From: Aromatoleum toluolicum
GTDB taxonomy: Bacteria > Pseudomonadota > Gammaproteobacteria > Burkholderiales > Rhodocyclaceae
Direction: 5' to 3'
DNA: 64,000 bases
Assembly (NCBI RefSeq): GCF_012911005.2
Contig: NZ_WTVS01000018.1
Span: forward strand, 27,248 to 91,247
Part shown: one piece after another, positions 26,608 through 36,911 of the stretch
Numbering within the stretch: the first letter of the stretch is position 1
How the letters are laid out: each line of letters begins with the position of its first letter
Notes under the pieces: model-generated
The model's database searches: none
The model's input: only the letters and a program-made list of their open reading frames with translations
Told to the model about the DNA's origin: nothing
Translations under genes and position numbers: made by a program

Positions 26608-27285
26608 TCAGTCACCGCCCGCCTCGCCGATCAGGTAGCCCAGCCCGCGCAGCGTCGTCACGACCGCGCCCGAGCCCTCCAGCTTCTTGCGCAGGCGATG
26701 CACGTAGATCTCGATCGCCTCCGGACGCGCCTCCTCGTCGAAGCTGAACACCTTCTCGAACAGCGCCTCGCGCGCGAGCGGGCGCCCCTGGCGCGCGATC
26801 AGCGCCTCGAGCACCGCGAGCTCGCGCGGTGTCAGCGACAGCGGCTTGCCCTCGACCGTCGCGAGGCGCGAGTTGAGGTCGAACTCCAGCCGGCCGATCT
26901 TCACCGTCGGCACGAGGTTGCCGGCCCGGCGCAGCAGCGCCTTGATGCGCGCCTCCAGCTCGGTGAGCTCGAAGGGCTTGGGCAGGTAGTCGTCGGCGCC
27001 GAGGTTGAGGCCCTTCACGCGATCCTCGGTCGAGCCGCGCGCGGTGAGGATGATCACCGGCGTGGTCCGGGTCGCATCGCGCCCGCGCAGGCGGCGCAGC
27101 ACCTCCAGGCCGTCCATCCCGGGCAGCGACAGATCGAGCACGACGAGGTCGTAGGGCTGGGTGAGCAGCGCGTGGTCGGCATGGTCGCCGCGGCGCATCA
27201 CGTCGACGGCGTAACCCGCCTGCACCAGCGCCTTGGAAACCCATTCCGCGAGTTCGGTATGATCCTCTACGAGCAGCAGGCGCAT
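26608..27285 (-). CDS. tctD: Response regulator TctD (OmpR family)
   Basis: This 225-residue regulator has a receiver domain with the phospho-acceptor Asp in VVLDLSLPGMDG and the conserved lysine in DDYLPKPFEL. The C-terminal winged helix begins around residue 130 (FDLNSRLATVEG) and ends YVHRLRKKLEGSGAVVTTLRGLGY. It probably activates the tct operon, and perhaps the divergent substrate-binding protein gene from the 105-bp region they share. Confidence 0.95.
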   Translation of the reverse strand: MRLLLVEDHTELAEWVSKALVQAGYAVDVMRRGDHADHALLTQPYDLVVLDLSLPGMDGLEVLRRLRGRDATRTTPVIILTARGSTEDRVKGLNLGADDYLPKPFELTELEARIKALLRRAGNLVPTVKIGRLEFDLNSRLATVEGKPLSLTPRELAVLEALIARQGRPLAREALFEKVFSFDEEARPEAIEIYVHRLRKKLEGSGAVVTTLRGLGYLIGEAGGD

Positions 27286-27390
27286 CGGCTGAAGGTGCTT
27301 CGAAAGCTGTTGGATAGATCATCGTGCCGCAAACGAGCGCGGCGTGCAAAATCACTGCGGACCACTGCCATCCTCCGCAAGGACCTCGAA

Positions 27391-28488
27391 TTGAGCACAT
27401 TCCTGCCCCGCCTGCTTCGCACCGTCGCGCTCGCGCTCGCGTGCGCGTGCGTGCTGACGGCCGCGAGCGCCCGTGCGGCGCGGGACGACACGCTTTACGC
27501 GGCGGCGATACGCGAGGGCCGCGTCATCGTCCATGCCGCGACCGACGAGCGCATCGCGCGCCCGCTGATCCGCGACTTCGAGCAGCGCTACCCCGGCGTG
27601 CGCGTGCATTACGAGGACCTCAACAGCGGCGAGCTGTACCGGCGCTTCCTCGACGAGGCCGCGCGCGGCGAACAGGCCGACGTGGTGTGGAGCTCGGCGA
27701 TGGACATGCAGGTGAAGCTCGTCAACGACGGCTACGCCCAGCCCTGGCGCTCCGCCGAGACGGCCGCGCTGCCCGACTGGGCGGTGTGGAAGAACGAGGC
27801 CTTCGGCACCACCTTCGAACCCGTCGCGATCGCCTACAACCGCAAGCGGCTCGCCCCCGCCGACGTGCCCACGACGCATGCCGAGCTGCTGCGCCTGCTC
27901 GCCCAGCAGCCGGAGCGCTTCCGCGGCAAGCTGGCGACCTACGAACCCTCCACGTCGGGCCTCGGCTTCATGCTGCACACGCAGGACGAGCTCGCGAACC
28001 CGGTCGTGTTCTGGAAGCTCGCCCAGGCCTTCGGCCGCACCGGCATCGCCACGCTGGTCTCGACCACCGGCATGCTCGACCGCATCGCGTCCGGCGAGGC
28101 GCTGATCGGCTACAACGTGCTCGGCTCCTACGCGCTGCTGCGCGCCCATGAGGACCCTGCGATCGGCGTCGTGCTGCCGCGCGACTACACGCTGGTGCTG
28201 AGCCGCATCGCCTTCATCTCGCGCGGCGCGCGCCATCCGAACGCCGCACGCCTGTGGCTGGACCACCTGCTGTCGCGCGAGGGACAGCAGCTGCTCGCGC
28301 AGAACCCCGGCTTCTTCGCGGTGCGCGACGACGTGCCCGACGACGCCGCGGCCGCCGAGCTGCGCCGCCAGCTCGGCGGCGCCTTCCGCCCGATCCCGAT
28401 CGGGCCCGGACTGATGACCTACCTCGACCAGGTCAAGCGCCGCGACTTCCTGCGCAAGTGGCAGCAAACGCTGTTTCCCGCGCCCTGA
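27391..28488 (+). CDS. Orphan periplasmic substrate-binding protein, divergent to tctD
   Basis: This 365-residue precursor belongs to the iron/phosphoglycerate-type (COG1840-like) solute receptors. The best start is a TTG at 27391 with ribosome site AAGGA, giving a signal peptide (SerThrPheLeuProArg... CVLTAASARA). The mature protein carries DDTLYAAAIREGRVIVHAATDE and YEDLNSGELYRRFLDEA, as in ferric or PgtC-type receptors. No ABC permease or ATPase is adjacent. By analogy with PgtC, it may report ligand to TctE rather than import it; this is inference. No in-frame ATG is available near the start. Confidence 0.85.
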   Translation: MSTFLPRLLRTVALALACACVLTAASARAARDDTLYAAAIREGRVIVHAATDERIARPLIRDFEQRYPGVRVHYEDLNSGELYRRFLDEAARGEQADVVWSSAMDMQVKLVNDGYAQPWRSAETAALPDWAVWKNEAFGTTFEPVAIAYNRKRLAPADVPTTHAELLRLLAQQPERFRGKLATYEPSTSGLGFMLHTQDELANPVVFWKLAQAFGRTGIATLVSTTGMLDRIASGEALIGYNVLGSYALLRAHEDPAIGVVLPRDYTLVLSRIAFISRGARHPNAARLWLDHLLSREGQQLLAQNPGFFAVRDDVPDDAAAAELRRQLGGAFRPIPIGPGLMTYLDQVKRRDFLRKWQQTLFPAP

Positions 28489-28569
28489 TCCACGGCGGAA
28501 CCCGGTTCCGCCCGTCTTCACAGGCATGACGAGCCCGCTCGCGGTATCGTTCCCGGGGACGTCGACGCG

Positions 28570-28605
28570 AAAAACCCCCGGCGCCGGGAGTCGCTGCGCC
28601 GGGGG
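28570..28605 (-). terminator. Rho-independent terminator of the porin gene
   Basis: On the minus strand CCCCCGGCGC pairs perfectly with GCGCCGGGGG over an 11-base loop and is followed by TTTTT. It is 57 bp past the porin stop. It also separates the convergent substrate-binding protein gene. Confidence 0.85.
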
Positions 28606-28661
28606 AAGGAACGCGCGGGAACGCGCGAAGAGGAGAAGATAGCCTCCGGGGCGAGGGCCGC

Positions 28662-29714
28662 TCAGAAGCGGTGGCGGATGCCCGCCATCAGCACGCGCGG
28701 ATCGTCGCCGGCATCGGGCGTGAGGTTGCCGAGCGCGTAGTTGGCGTCGTCCTTGTTGCTGAGCTGCGAGTACGCGGCATACAGCGTCGTGCGCTTGGAC
28801 AGGTCGTGCATGTAGTACGCCGACCAGCCCTGCGCGTCCTCGGCCGCGGCGTCGTTGCGCTCGTCGCGCTTGGCGTAGCTCAGCGCGATCGTGTCGTTGG
28901 CGGTGACACGGATCTCGGCGCCGACGTCGAAGGTGCGCGCCTTGCCGCTGCCGACCGAACCGCTTTCCCTGTCCTGGGTGTAGGCGAGGTAGGGCTTCAC
29001 GACGCCGAAGTCGTAGGCGATCCCACCGCCCGTCGTGCGCACGCGCCCGCCGGTGGCGTCGCGATGCACGCTCTGGGTCGTCAGCGAGGCCGCCAACGCG
29101 CCGTTCTTGTACAGCGCGGTGATGCCGTGGCCGTTGCCTTCCTTCCGCGCGTCGCCGTTGCCGCTCTTCTCGCCCAGCCAATAGCCGAGATCGAACTCGA
29201 GGCCGGCGAAACTCGGCGAGCGGTACTTCACCATGTTGTCGAAGCGCGTCTCGTAGGCCGGCTTGATGCCGCCCGTCTTGCGCGTCAGCAGGCCCACGCT
29301 GCGGTCGGCCGAACCGGTGGCGTCGAACGGGTCGATGGCGACGAAGGCCGGCGAGTACTGGCGGCCGAGGGTGAGGCGGCCCCAGCTGGCGCTTTCGAGG
29401 CCGACGAAGGACTGGCGCCCGAACAGCCGGCCGCCCTGCTCGGCGGTGCCGGTAGAGGGGTCGAAGCCGCTCTCGATGGTGAAGATCGCCTTCAGGTCGC
29501 CGCCGAGCGCCTCGCTGCCCTTGAATCCCAGGCGCGAGCCGTTCAGTTCGCCGTGATCGACGCCGGTGCGTTCCTTGTCGCCCGCCGATTCGCGCGCAAG
29601 GTTGAGGTCCAGCAGGCCGTAGATCGTGACGTTGGACGGGGTCGATTGCGCCAGCGCCGCGAACGGCATGGCGACGGCCGCCGCGATGGCCGCGGCGATG
29701 ATTTTCTTGTGCAT
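28662..29714 (-). CDS. Gram-negative general porin (Omp32-like)
   Basis: This 350-residue precursor starts MHKKIIAAAIAAAVAMPFAALAQ, a clear signal peptide. The mature sequence begins STPSNVTIYGLLDLNLARESAG and has alternating beta-strand patterns with GSRLGFKGSEALGGDLKAIFTIESGF and FGRQSFVGLES, diagnostic of betaproteobacterial trimeric porins. It ends in the outer-membrane signature with terminal Phe (MAGIRHRF). It probably admits small anions across the outer membrane, possibly the substrate of the nearby tct system. Confidence 0.95.
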   Translation of the reverse strand: MHKKIIAAAIAAAVAMPFAALAQSTPSNVTIYGLLDLNLARESAGDKERTGVDHGELNGSRLGFKGSEALGGDLKAIFTIESGFDPSTGTAEQGGRLFGRQSFVGLESASWGRLTLGRQYSPAFVAIDPFDATGSADRSVGLLTRKTGGIKPAYETRFDNMVKYRSPSFAGLEFDLGYWLGEKSGNGDARKEGNGHGITALYKNGALAASLTTQSVHRDATGGRVRTTGGGIAYDFGVVKPYLAYTQDRESGSVGSGKARTFDVGAEIRVTANDTIALSYAKRDERNDAAAEDAQGWSAYYMHDLSKRTTLYAAYSQLSNKDDANYALGNLTPDAGDDPRVLMAGIRHRF

Positions 29715-29865
29715 TGTGCTCCTCCGGTTGCGCTCATTCGCCCTCGGCCACACCTGCGTGGCCGGGTGCAGCGCATTCCACACGAACTCGCTTTCAGTCT
29801 GCTTTCTGCGCACGGCGCCGAACGCGCACACCGCCGCGCACGCGCGGAGCGACGGCCGCGCGCGC

Positions 29866-30108
29866 CTACAGCGCGAAAGTCAGCGCGCCGGCCGCCGCCG
29901 CGAGGCCACCCAACGTCCAGCGCAACGCACCGCTCGCGCGGACGGCGAAGAAGGCGCTGACCAGTGCGACGAGGACCGCCGGCAGGTGCTCTACGCCGGA
30001 CGAGAACATGTGCGCGAGGCCCGGCACGAGGCCGTGATCGCCGTGCGCGAGGACCGGGCCGGCGACGAGCGTGAAAGCCAGGGCGGTAGCGATGCGGGGC
30101 AATGTCAT
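29866..30108 (-). CDS. HupE/UreJ-like mini membrane protein, copy 2
   Basis: This 80-residue protein is the paralog of the one at 19201-19443: 67 of 80 residues match, and the identical run from RASGALRWTLGGLAA is near perfect. It has a signal peptide ending VLA, then HGDHGLVPGLAHMFSSGVEHLPA and a C-terminal hydrophobic tail. It lies 122 bp downstream of ureG, the usual place for a nickel-supply accessory gene such as ureJ/hupE, supporting a urease-nickel link. The short length is odd for a permease, so a complete transporter is doubtful. Confidence 0.75.
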   Translation of the reverse strand: MTLPRIATALAFTLVAGPVLAHGDHGLVPGLAHMFSSGVEHLPAVLVALVSAFFAVRASGALRWTLGGLAAAAGALTFAL

Positions 30109-30230
30109 GGCGATGTCCGTGGAATGCGTTATGGGAGATTACTGGATCGGCGAAGGTCGAAACAAGGCAGGAGCCAACGGTTGGTTGCAGACGCGCCGAC
30201 GCCGGCACTCGGGGTGCGGCGCCGGCGCGA

Positions 30231-30869
30231 TCAGGCGCGCTCCGCCGCCGACGGGCGCAGCAGGCCCTGGCGTTCGATGAAGTCGATGATCTCGGCCAGC
30301 CCCTGGCCGGTCTTCAAGTTGCTGAAGACGAAGGGGCGCTCGCCGCGCATCCTTTTCGCGTCGCGGTCCATGACCTCCAGGCTCGCACCGACGAGCGGCG
30401 CGAGGTCGATCTTGTTGATCACCAGCAGGTCGCTGCGCGTGATGCCCGGGCCGCCCTTGCGCGGGATCTTGTCGCCGGCGGAGACGTCGATGACGTACAG
30501 CGTGAGGTCGGAGAGCTCGGGTGAGAAGGTCGCCGCGAGGTTGTCGCCGCCGGATTCGACGAAGATGATCTCGACGCCGGGGAAACGCCGGATCAGGCGA
30601 TCGACGGCCTCGAGGTTGATCGACGCGTCCTCGCGGATCGCGGTATGCGGGCAGCCGCCGGTCTCGACGCCGATGATGCGCTCGGGCGCGAGCGCCTCGT
30701 TGCGCACGAGGAACTGCGCGTCCTCGGCGGTGTAGATGTCGTTGGTGACGACGGCGATGTCGTAGCGTTCGCGCAGGGCAAGGCACAAGGCGAGCGTCAG
30801 CGCCGTCTTGCCCGAGCCGACCGGGCCGCCGATGCCCACGCGCAGGGGCTGGGAGGTGTGGGGGGTCAT
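30231..30869 (-). CDS. ureG: Urease accessory GTPase UreG
   Basis: UreG (212 residues) is the SIMIBI GTPase that drives nickel insertion into urease with UreD, UreF and UreE. It starts [24 protein letters not shown]; the P-loop GGPVGSGKT is at about 14-22. The metal-binding CPH motif ([11 protein letters not shown]) and the base-specificity NKIDL are intact. It overlaps ureF by 4 bp (ATGA). Its 3' end faces the small HupE-like gene. Confidence 0.96.
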   Translation of the reverse strand: MTPHTSQPLRVGIGGPVGSGKTALTLALCLALRERYDIAVVTNDIYTAEDAQFLVRNEALAPERIIGVETGGCPHTAIREDASINLEAVDRLIRRFPGVEIIFVESGGDNLAATFSPELSDLTLYVIDVSAGDKIPRKGGPGITRSDLLVINKIDLAPLVGASLEVMDRDAKRMRGERPFVFSNLKTGQGLAEIIDFIERQGLLRPSAAERA

Positions 30870-31546
30870 GATCTGAAGAGCCTCGTGTATTGGGTTTCGT
30901 GCCGGCTGCTCGCGAGCGCGAGGCCGGGGGTGAAGTTGCTCCATTGATCTGCGGGAAGCTGCGCCGCCTGCGCCGCAAGTTCCGGGATGCGCGCGCCGAG
31001 CGTCGCGAGCAGGCGCTGACCGGCCGACTGGCCCAGCGGCACCGCCTTCACCGCGGCCATGACCTGGTTCTCCAACCACGCCCACAGGTAGGCGGGCAAC
31101 GCCATGTCGACCGGGATCGCCCACGCCGCGGCCGCGGCCGCCCAGGCCGTCGGAAAGGACGGGGTGTCGAGCGCGACGAGCCGCACCCGCCAGCCGGGCA
31201 GGGCGGCGAAGGCGTCGAGGTCGCCGAGCAGACGGACGAGCGAGTAGCCCATCTGCACCGTCTCGGCACGCAGTTCGGCGCTCTCGCGGCTGGCGAGGAA
31301 ATCGGCGTTGAGCGCCATGACCTGCGCATCGTCGCCGTCTTCCCACGCGCGGATCAAGGCCGCCAGCAACGGCGCCTCGAAGCGCGCGAGGTTCCATTCG
31401 AGCAGATCGCCGATCCAGCGCGCGGCCGCCGCCTCGTCGCGCACCGCGCCGGACTCGACCGCCCACTCCAGCCCCTGCGAGTAGGTGTAGGCGCCGACCG
31501 GCAAGGCCGGACTGGCGAGCTGCAGCAGGCGGATCAGCGGTAGCAT
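30866..31546 (-). CDS. ureF: Urease accessory protein UreF
   Basis: UreF (226 residues, helical) bridges UreD and UreG in the urease activation complex. The family start is well matched by [30 protein letters not shown]. The C-terminal [13 protein letters not shown] is the conserved tail that contacts UreG. It is coupled to ureG by overlap. A pair of repeat arms (31568-31673) separates it from ureE, so transcription must read through about 157 bp. Confidence 0.95.
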   Translation of the reverse strand: MLPLIRLLQLASPALPVGAYTYSQGLEWAVESGAVRDEAAAARWIGDLLEWNLARFEAPLLAALIRAWEDGDDAQVMALNADFLASRESAELRAETVQMGYSLVRLLGDLDAFAALPGWRVRLVALDTPSFPTAWAAAAAAWAIPVDMALPAYLWAWLENQVMAAVKAVPLGQSAGQRLLATLGARIPELAAQAAQLPADQWSNFTPGLALASSRHETQYTRLFRS

Positions 31547-31567
31547 CGCGGCCTCCCGAAGGCCGCG

Positions 31568-31673
31568 TGGCGGGGTACGCCTTCGGCTCCTCCCGCCCTG
31601 CGTTCCGTGCCAGCGACACGCGCAGCTGAAGCACGGCCCCCGTAGGGCGGGAGGAGCGCAGCGTATCCCGCCA
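31568..31673. repeat. Inverted pair of REP-like elements between ureE and ureF
   Basis: Left arm TGGCGGGGTACGCC...CTCCTCCCGCCCTGCG and right arm CGTAGGGCGGGAGGAGC...GTATCCCGCCA are mirror images about 30 bp apart. Together they form a long hairpin. A single left arm recurs at 3167-3200 in the hydrogenase operon. No gene is present in the gap. Confidence 0.7.
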
Positions 31674-31703
31674 ATCCAGTCGCCGAAGGCCGCTCGAACA
31701 TCA

Positions 31704-32246
31704 TCAGCGACCGCCCATCATGTGGATGCGCGCCCCGCTGCCGTCCCCCGGATGCTGGTGCCCGTGCGCGTAAGCGCCCGCCTCCGGCTCGAAGGGGGCG
31801 CGCAGCGCGGTGACCGTCGCGCCGAGCCCGACGAGCATGCCTTCGAGCACGTGGTCGGCCTGGATGCGCAGCCAGTCGCCCGCCGCGTCGGCACCAACCT
31901 CGACCGCGACGTGGCGGTTGCCGAGGTGGTAGGCCGCACGTGCGAGCGCCGACGGATTCGCGCAGCGCGCCTCGACCAGATCTTCGGGCGCCGCGACGAC
32001 CTCGACGATGCGCCCATCGCCCCCTGCAAGCTTCTGCCCGCCACGCAGGATCGTGCCGCGCGGCAGGAACAGCCCGACCTCCTCGCCGGACGCCAGTTTC
32101 GCGCGCAGACGGCTCTTCGTGCGGTAGGAAAAATCGAGCTCCAGCCGCTCGCTCGCGGCCGCGGGGCCGTCGTACAGCGCCTCGAGCAGCAGCATCGGAC
32201 GCACCGCGCCGGAGGTGGCGGGAATCACGGAATCGCTTTCGGCCAT
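31704..32246 (-). CDS. ureE: Urease accessory nickel metallochaperone UreE
   Basis: UreE (180 residues) is the dimeric nickel carrier that feeds UreG. The N-terminal peptide-binding domain contains [36 protein letters not shown], and the metal-binding domain has [12 protein letters not shown] with the conserved central His. The C-terminus ends in [18 protein letters not shown], a short His-rich tail for extra nickel. It lies 12 bp downstream of ureC. Confidence 0.95.
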   Translation of the reverse strand: MAESDSVIPATSGAVRPMLLLEALYDGPAAASERLELDFSYRTKSRLRAKLASGEEVGLFLPRGTILRGGQKLAGGDGRIVEVVAAPEDLVEARCANPSALARAAYHLGNRHVAVEVGADAAGDWLRIQADHVLEGMLVGLGATVTALRAPFEPEAGAYAHGHQHPGDGSGARIHMMGGR

Positions 32247-32258
32247 CGCTGGAATCTC

Positions 32259-33977
<1,719 letters not shown>

Positions 33978-33987
33978 AGCGCCCCCC

Positions 33988-34296
33988 TCATTCCAAGCTA
34001 CCCATCACGCCGCCGCGGAAGCCATACACCTTGCGCTCGCCCGCCAGCGCCACGAGCTCGACGATGCGCGACTGCCCCGGCTCGAAGCGCACCGCCGTGC
34101 CGGCCGCGATGTTCAGCCGGAAGCCGCGCGCCGCGGCGCGGTCGAAGTCGAGCGCGGCATTGGTTTCCGCGAAGTGGTAATGCGAGCCGACCTGGATCGG
34201 CCGGTCGCCGGTATTGGTCACCGCCAGCGTCAGCGTCGCGCGACCGGCATTGAGTTCGATCTCGCCGTCGGCGACGAGGGTTTCACCGGGAATCAT
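33988..34296 (-). CDS. ureB: Urease subunit beta
   Basis: UreB (102 residues) begins [19 protein letters not shown]. It contains the conserved [16 protein letters not shown] and [15 protein letters not shown], the family core. It packs against UreC in the (alpha-beta-gamma)3 enzyme. It lies 10 bp upstream of ureC. It is separated from ureA by a 211-bp insert holding repeat A, which is unusual because ureA and ureB are generally adjacent or fused. Confidence 0.97.
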   Translation of the reverse strand: MIPGETLVADGEIELNAGRATLTLAVTNTGDRPIQVGSHYHFAETNAALDFDRAAARGFRLNIAAGTAVRFEPGQSRIVELVALAGERKVYGFRGGVMGSLE

Positions 34297-34337
34297 CTAT
34301 CTCTCTCCGCAAGGTTGTGAGTCATGGCACCACGTAG

Positions 34338-34480
34338 CGCCGTGTCGGGTGGGTGTTTGCGGAGCAGGCGAGGACTGTCTGAGCGCAGGCGCGGAAGCGC
34401 GCCGCACCGCGCTCATTTGCGTCACCTCCGCCGCGCTGCGTAGCAGCAGCCCGCGGAGCAAATTCCCACCCGCCACGGCG
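34338..34480. repeat. Palindromic-ended intergenic repeat, copy A (ureA-ureB)
   Basis: This 143-bp element has 23-bp terminal inverted arms (20 of 23 paired; CGCCGTGTCGGGTGGGTGTT... against ...CCCACCCGCCACGGCG). Inside is the core GGACTGTCTGAGCGCAGGC, shared with copies B and C in the urtD-urtE gap. It interrupts the urease operon. Confidence 0.8.
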
Positions 34481-34507
34481 CGGGCAGCCATAACGGGCCA
34501 TGTCGCC

Positions 34508-34810
34508 TCACACGATCGGGTTATGCACCGTCACCAGCTTCGTTCCATCCGGAAAAGTCGCCTCCACTTGGATCTCCGGAATCATCTCCGGCACCCCCTC
34601 CATCACCTCATCGCGCGCGAGGATCGTCGTGCCCTCGCTCATCAGCTCGGCCACCGTGCGCCCGTCGCGCGCCCCCTCGAGAATCGCGCACGAGATCAAC
34701 GCGACGGCTTCGGGGTAATTCAGCCTCAGGCCGCGCGCACGCCGCCGCTCGGCGAGCAGGCCGGCGGTGAACAGCAGCAGCTTGTCCTTCTCGCGTGGGG
34801 TCAGTTCCAT
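34508..34810 (-). CDS. ureA: Urease subunit gamma
   Basis: UreA (100 residues) starts [20 protein letters not shown] and ends [17 protein letters not shown], both diagnostic. The internal [21 protein letters not shown] and [13 protein letters not shown] complete the family profile. It is a structural subunit with no catalytic residues. It lies 28 bp downstream of ureD. Confidence 0.98.
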   Translation of the reverse strand: MELTPREKDKLLLFTAGLLAERRRARGLRLNYPEAVALISCAILEGARDGRTVAELMSEGTTILARDEVMEGVPEMIPEIQVEATFPDGTKLVTVHNPIV

Positions 34811-34838
34811 TTGTTCTTGTCCTCGTTCAGGTATTCCC

Positions 34839-35726
34839 TCAGGTGTTCCAGATGCGCGGCACGCGCATCGGCACGCCGGCGACCGCGGGCCGGACCACCG
34901 CCCACAGGCGCGTGAACCATTCGCGCCCGGGCGCGCACGCCGGCCCCAGCCAGCGCGCAACGAGCAAGCCCGGCAACAGCGTCACCGCCCCCTGCCCGGC
35001 CACCGGCACGATCGCGCGGCACGCGTCGCGCAAGGCCGCATCGCACTTCGGCGACGCCACCAGCACGCTCCCGACCACCGGCGCGCCCGCGAGTCCCACC
35101 GGGGACTCGAGCAAGGGACTGCCGCCCGCGATGCGCCCGCGCTCCAGCCACAGCGGCCGGCCGTCGCGGCGGATGCGTGTGGATACCGCCAGCGCCCCGC
35201 GCGTGAAACGCTCGCCCGACGCGGTGCGGCCGAAGCACAACATCTCGGCGCCGACGAAGGCCGCATCGCCGACGAGCTCCACCTCCGTCGCCAATGTGCC
35301 GAGGGCACCTTCATAGACGATGCTCTCCTGCGGCAGCCACTCGCACACTGCGCCGTCAGCCACCGCGATGCGCTGCGTCAGCCCTGCCGTCGGCCCCGCG
35401 CTGCGATACCACTTGCCGGCACCCGGCGTCGTCAGCAAGGCGTGCGCCCCCGCATCCACCCTGATGTCGATCGCCAGCGAGTCGCCCCCGGCGATGCCGG
35501 CCGGCGGATGCAGCACGATGCCGTGGCACACCCCCTCGCCCTCCGGGTACAGCGCCTTCTGCACGCGCAGCGGCCCAAGATGGTGCCGACGCACGAGAAC
35601 GGTGCGAGCCCCCCGGCGTGCGAACTCGAGCGCGAGTTCGGCGCACCATCCGGATGCGCCCGGCTGCGGCGAAAACGTGGGCTCAAGGCCAGCAAGGGCT
35701 TCGACGACGGCATTCATGCACGTCAT
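34839..35726 (-). CDS. ureD: Urease accessory protein UreD
   Basis: UreD (295 residues from the ATG at 35726) is the scaffold that docks UreF-UreG on apo-urease. It carries [32 protein letters not shown] and the motif [13 protein letters not shown], both strongly conserved. The chosen start has GAGG 8 bases upstream. A second ATG at 35717 ([10 protein letters not shown]) is also possible, and a sigma-54-like sequence ends just before it (35730-35744), which would make that ATG leaderless. It is the first gene of the urease operon. Confidence 0.94.
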   Translation of the reverse strand: MTCMNAVVEALAGLEPTFSPQPGASGWCAELALEFARRGARTVLVRRHHLGPLRVQKALYPEGEGVCHGIVLHPPAGIAGGDSLAIDIRVDAGAHALLTTPGAGKWYRSAGPTAGLTQRIAVADGAVCEWLPQESIVYEGALGTLATEVELVGDAAFVGAEMLCFGRTASGERFTRGALAVSTRIRRDGRPLWLERGRIAGGSPLLESPVGLAGAPVVGSVLVASPKCDAALRDACRAIVPVAGQGAVTLLPGLLVARWLGPACAPGREWFTRLWAVVRPAVAGVPMRVPRIWNT

Positions 35727-35729
35727 GTA

Positions 35730-35744
35730 GCAATCCTCAGGCCA
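35730..35744 (-). promoter_or_regulatory. Sigma-54-like element at the ureD start
   Basis: The minus-strand sequence TGGCCTGAGGATTGC keeps GG and GC ten bases apart. It overlaps the ribosome site proposed for ureD, so a transcript from it would begin at about the ATG at 35717. The element may be chance; I list it because urea uptake (urtA) has a much better one. Confidence 0.25.
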
Positions 35745-35811
35745 GCCCAAACCGATCCGGGATCCCCGCCACGTGCCGGTCGTCCGCCCCGCATGCCGGC
35801 GCCGTTTCGGC

Positions 35812-36426
35812 TCATCTCAGCTCGTCGGCGAACGCGTGATTGACGTCGCGGTGATGGAGCTCATCCGCGCGCACCGCGATGATGACCTCGCGCAGGCGCG
35901 CATCCTCGGCGAGATGCCAGTAATCGATCGCGATCTTCGGCGCCGGGATGTTGGCGTAGGTGCCGTTGTCCACGCCGGCCAGATACTCCGTGTAGCTGTA
36001 CACCGCCTCCTCCTCGAAATAGCCGACGACGCGATGCGCGGTGCGTGGCGAGATCAGGTACAGCAGGAAGTAGAAGTTGAAGAACACGCCCTGCGCGATC
36101 ACGATCAGCAACCGCTCGAAACGCGTCGGCTGGGCGACGTGAATGAAGGTCATCAGGTGAATGCGTTCGTTGTCCGCTTCGTCCAGAAGCGTGCGGATCC
36201 AGCCGCGGTCGCCTTCCATCCGGCGCAGCGCACGCAGATGCTGCAGCGCGCCGCCCACCATGCCGGGCACGGCCGCCACCGTTTCCAGCACCACCGCACG
36301 ATGGCCGTAGCGACGCGCGAACACCGTGTCGGCGAAGAAGCGCATCGCCTTGGTGAAGGCCAGCGCAACGCGGTCGGAGAAATCGCGCGGGACGTGGTGT
36401 CGCTCGAGCGGAGGAGTATCTGACAT
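35812..36426 (-). CDS. aox: Alternative oxidase (diiron ubiquinol oxidase)
   Basis: This 204-residue protein is a bacterial AOX, a monotopic membrane enzyme that reduces O2 with ubiquinol without pumping protons and resists cyanide. Diiron ligands are visible in LETVA (Glu48), DNERIH (Glu87, His90), the FEEEA helix (near Glu139) and DELHH (Glu189, His192). The ATG at 36426 starts [19 protein letters not shown] is uncommon in bacteria, mostly found in alpha- and gammaproteobacteria. It lies 85 bp upstream of ureD, reading the same way, so it could be cotranscribed. Confidence 0.92.
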   Translation of the reverse strand: MSDTPPLERHHVPRDFSDRVALAFTKAMRFFADTVFARRYGHRAVVLETVAAVPGMVGGALQHLRALRRMEGDRGWIRTLLDEADNERIHLMTFIHVAQPTRFERLLIVIAQGVFFNFYFLLYLISPRTAHRVVGYFEEEAVYSYTEYLAGVDNGTYANIPAPKIAIDYWHLAEDARLREVIIAVRADELHHRDVNHAFADELR

Positions 36427-36696
36427 AGGCAGCCAAGGGTTGTGAATCAACGCAATGCTCGTCCTTGTTTCGCCCAATCTGATTGATATTGCGGCGCCAT
36501 TCCGTTCGTTACCGAACACACGGGAAGTTTTTCGCATGAACCGAATCCCAGCCCGTCAGGCACCCGCGGATTTATTCGATCCTGTGCGCGCTGACGTACC
36601 GAACATCCGCACCGAGACGGGTAGTGTGGAATCGGCGACAGGAGCATCGCGCATCACAGGCGATCCGGCCGCATCACTCACACGGAGGTCAGTCTC

Positions 36697-36771
36697 ATGA
36701 ACAGCATCGTTTACATCGTCGGCGCAGTAGTCATCATCCTGGTGGTCTTGTCGTTCTTCGGGCTTCGCTAG
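36697..36771 (+). CDS. 24-residue single-helix membrane peptide
   Basis: The ribosome site GGAGGT lies 7 bases before the ATG. The peptide starts MNSIVYIVGAVVIILVVL and ends FFGLR. It is one hydrophobic helix with a charged C-terminal arginine. Similar tiny helix proteins are seen in many proteobacterial genomes, as I recall, but their role is unknown; stress-related membrane functions are plausible. It is read from the 270-bp region upstream of the oxidase gene. Confidence 0.7.
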   Translation: MNSIVYIVGAVVIILVVLSFFGLR

Positions 36772-36911
36772 AGCATCTGACTGATCGGTTGTCGATCGCC
36801 GCGCGAATCCGCGCTTCCGATCCAGGGACGCGCGCTGCGCAATGGTGCATGGCGCGGGTGCGGGTGTAGTCTGACACCGCCTTCCGACAGCCCGTGCGCG
36901 CTTCCGCACCC

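Noticed and set aside
25105..27390. N-terminal two-thirds of a very long plus-strand frame leading into the orphan receptor
   Set aside because: This part is opposite tctE and tctD. Only the section from the TTG at 27391 has a ribosome site, signal peptide and family match.
36500..36530. Palindrome GTTCGTTACCGAAC upstream of the alternative oxidase
   Set aside because: Arms are only 5 bp and it matches no regulator site I can name with confidence.
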